Part shown: one piece after another, positions 22,703 to 24,308 of the stretch
Layout of the letters: every line of letters begins with the position of its first letter
Numbering within the stretch: position 1 is the stretch's first letter
Origin: Synechococcus sp. CO36386bin_37
Lineage (GTDB): Bacteria > Cyanobacteriota > Cyanobacteriia > PCC-6307 > Cyanobiaceae
Reading direction: 5' to 3'
DNA length: 24,308 nt
Assembly (NCBI GenBank): GCA_011525445.1
Contig: WTGE01000341.1
Span: forward strand, 1 to 24,308
Notes under the pieces: model-generated
Seen by the model: only the letters and a program-made list of their open reading frames with translations
Told to the model about the DNA's origin: nothing
Databases searched by the model: none
Translations under genes and position numbers: made by a program

Positions 22703-24308
22703 CCCGAGATAAGCCCAAAGGTTTCCCAAGACTTTTTTTGTGTAAAGGCGAGTTTCAGGGTAGGGAATCCGCTCGATCCACAACTCGGGATCCTTTTTCA
22801 GCTCTGCAGATACCCACTTGCCGGCAGCTCCTGGGCCTGCGTTGTAGCTAGCAATGGCCGGAATGATGTCACCTTGCCATTGGTCTACCAATTGAGAGAG
22901 ATAGCGAGCTCCGAGGGTTGCGTTGCGCGTTGGATCTTTCAGTTGATCGGTGGTGAGTGAGCGGCCCTCCAGTTCCTCTGCTGTGGCCGGCATCAGTTGC
23001 AAAAGACCAATAGCGCCAACAGGTGAGCGTACACCTGGTGAGAAGCGTGATTCCTGTTTGGCGATCGCTAGCAGAAGCTCTTTGCGAACGGCCTCGGTTT
23101 CGGATGCACTCTGAAGTTCAGCGGAGAATAATTCCGGATGCAGGCTTCGGTGAAGCAGTTGGCGATCGCCGCAATTTTGATCAACAAGTCTCAAACTGGC
23201 GCGCCAGAGACGGCTCAGCCCTGTCCAGGAGTCACCGACGGCGACTCGGAGTCGTCCTTCGACGACCTTTTGCTCAGCCTTGGATTCTGGGCCGGATTGT
23301 GCGAGTTGGCTCCGCCAGGTTTCCCACGCTTCTTGCATTTGGCCAAGTCGCCAGAGACGATCCACCAATGGATTTCCACTGCGCAGAGGCTCCCATCGCA
23401 ATTGTGTTGTTCCGTCGGAAGTTCCGTGGCGAGGAACTGTTGCCTGCTTGAGATCGGGGAGCATGCCACGCCCCAGCCTGACCTCAGCCCGCCAGGTGTA
23501 ATAACTTCTGGGATGGTTCTGAACCAACTGTTCCCAGAGTTGATCTGCCTTTATGCCTTGACCTTGTTTCGAAACAGCAAGCCCCGACCAGAACTGTTGA
23601 CGGGCAGCCAAAGGTTCAGGAAGTTTTGAAGCTGGAATCGCATTCAGGAGCGTTTCTGCTGTTTGCCATTGGTCGTTTAACAGGGCGTCGCGGGCTAAAT
23701 CCCATTGCAGTTGCCAAGAGGCTGGGTGGTTGGGCCAGCGTTTCAAAACGGACAGGGCATTCTCAGCTCCCCCGAGGCGAACTCTTGCTGCAGCAACATC
23801 AGCAGAGCGTTGTTGCAAGGCTTCCGGCAGAGCATCTAAAACGGCGGAATCGGGCTTCAGTGGTTCGCTTAAAAGCGCTGCTGCTTCAAGGGCTGCTGGA
23901 TCATCTGGGTTGTTGAGGGCCATCTCTAGCAGTTGTTCCGTTCCACGCTGCTGCTGTGCGTCATCGCCACGGAGTAAGACGCGTCCGATGGCCAGGGCAC
24001 TCGCGGGAGTGGTGGGAGTTCCTTGCAGGCAAGCTTCTGCTGCTCTGCCATCGCCGATGGATGCCAGACCTTGAGCAAGTGTCAGACGATCGGTTGGCTT
24101 GAGACCCTCTCCGCTAATCCTGTTGCAAGCGTTCCTGAGTTGTGTTGCAGCTCCTGGCCAACGTGCGCCCCAGCGGGCGAGGTGTAAGGCAGCGTTTGCC
24201 TGAGCAGGAGACTCTGTCTTCGTTTCTGCAGCAGCGGCTAAGGCGGCTGGATGGCCTGGTTGCAGCTTGAGAAGTTCGGCGTGCTGCGCGGGGTTGGTCT
24301 GCCCGAGT
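22676..24308 (-). CDS. Soluble lytic murein transglycosylase (5' end outside window)
   Basis: A reading frame that stays open to the window edge, giving at least 544 residues. The N-terminal part is an alpha-superhelical, Ala/Leu/Gln-rich region like the U and L domains of Slt70. The C-terminal GH23 domain has the catalytic Glu in LAIAKQESRFSPG, then SPVGAIGLLQLMPATAEEL, LGARYLSQLV, IASYNAGPGAAGKW and WIERIPYPETRLYTKKVLGN. Such enzymes cleave peptidoglycan between MurNAc and GlcNAc with formation of 1,6-anhydroMurNAc, acting in the periplasm for wall turnover. The true start and any signal peptide lie beyond position 24308; an internal Met at 23923 is not the start. The stop overlaps the opposite-strand membrane gene by 27 bases. 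Confidence 0.92.
   Translation of the reverse strand, partial: LGQTNPAQHAELLKLQPGHPAALAAAAETKTESPAQANAALHLARWGARWPGAATQLRNACNRISGEGLKPTDRLTLAQGLASIGDGRAAEACLQGTPTTPASALAIGRVLLRGDDAQQQRGTEQLLEMALNNPDDPAALEAAALLSEPLKPDSAVLDALPEALQQRSADVAAARVRLGGAENALSVLKRWPNHPASWQLQWDLARDALLNDQWQTAETLLNAIPASKLPEPLAARQQFWSGLAVSKQGQGIKADQLWEQLVQNHPRSYYTWRAEVRLGRGMLPDLKQATVPRHGTSDGTTQLRWEPLRSGNPLVDRLWRLGQMQEAWETWRSQLAQSGPESKAEQKVVEGRLRVAVGDSWTGLSRLWRASLRLVDQNCGDRQLLHRSLHPELFSAELQSASETEAVRKELLLAIAKQESRFSPGVRSPVGAIGLLQLMPATAEELEGRSLTTDQLKDPTRNATLGARYLSQLVDQWQGDIIPAIASYNAGPGAAGKWVSAELKKDPELWIERIPYPETRLYTKKVLGNLWAYLGLGPDRCRS

Noticed and set aside
1..24308. CRISPR arrays, insertion sequences, prophage or integrase genes, toxin-antitoxin pairs
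   Set aside because: No direct-repeat arrays, terminal inverted repeats or transposase-like or integrase-like proteins were seen by eye; gene content is housekeeping and photosynthetic.

Overview
The window looks like core chromosome of a marine picocyanobacterium, most likely Synechococcus/Cyanobium or a high-GC low-light Prochlorococcus. The reasons are the photosystem II genes psbI, psbN and psbH, a very typical NtcA, several cyanobacteria-restricted families (DUF3769, DUF3084, a DUF3146-like protein) and a flavin-dependent thymidylate synthase. Base composition is moderate overall, with an AT-richer patch over dcd, the dcd-thyX gap and the end of thyX. Genes are tightly packed with many overlaps. 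I see no insertion sequence, prophage, CRISPR array or integrase, and no stretch of 300 bases lacks a gene.

Layout: (1) 1-2631: the 3' end of tRNA-Arg(ACG) with its terminator, glyA, then a WecA/TagO-like sugar-phosphate transferase. (2) 2624-6577: cinA, the leucine pair leuC-leuD, and an exported pentapeptide-repeat protein. (3) 6592-8013: a divergent NfeD-like/SPFH (stomatin-type) pair. (4) 8132-14565: a 1050-residue LptD-like outer-membrane protein and psbI on the minus strand, then a 1001-residue GH38 alpha-mannosidase-like enzyme on the plus strand. (5) 14553-16174: psbN opposite psbH, with psbH leading a compact psbH-tatA-pth-DUF3146 run. (6) 16152-18580: ntcA, a DUF3084 coiled-coil protein and a YqgF/RuvC-like nuclease form a minus-strand cluster behind a recognisable NtcA-type promoter. 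(7) 18610-20671: rph, divergent from a CobO-like P-loop protein and dcd. (8) 20768-24308: thyX and txlA on the minus strand, a small membrane protein on the plus strand, and a lytic transglycosylase cut by the window end.

Functional links: glyA, dcd and thyX bear on one-carbon and dTMP supply. The WecA-like enzyme, the LptD-like protein and the transglycosylase belong to envelope biogenesis. NtcA is the global nitrogen regulator, and its promoter suggests autoregulation. Three small photosystem II genes, psbI and psbN among them too short for usual ORF cut-offs, sit between the larger genes.

I do not see an obvious new multi-gene system. The most unusual signals are a CobO-like protein whose Walker A motif is replaced, a terminator-like hairpin lying exactly over that altered motif, and the well-formed NtcA promoter of ntcA. 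All product names come from reading motifs; no database search was run.
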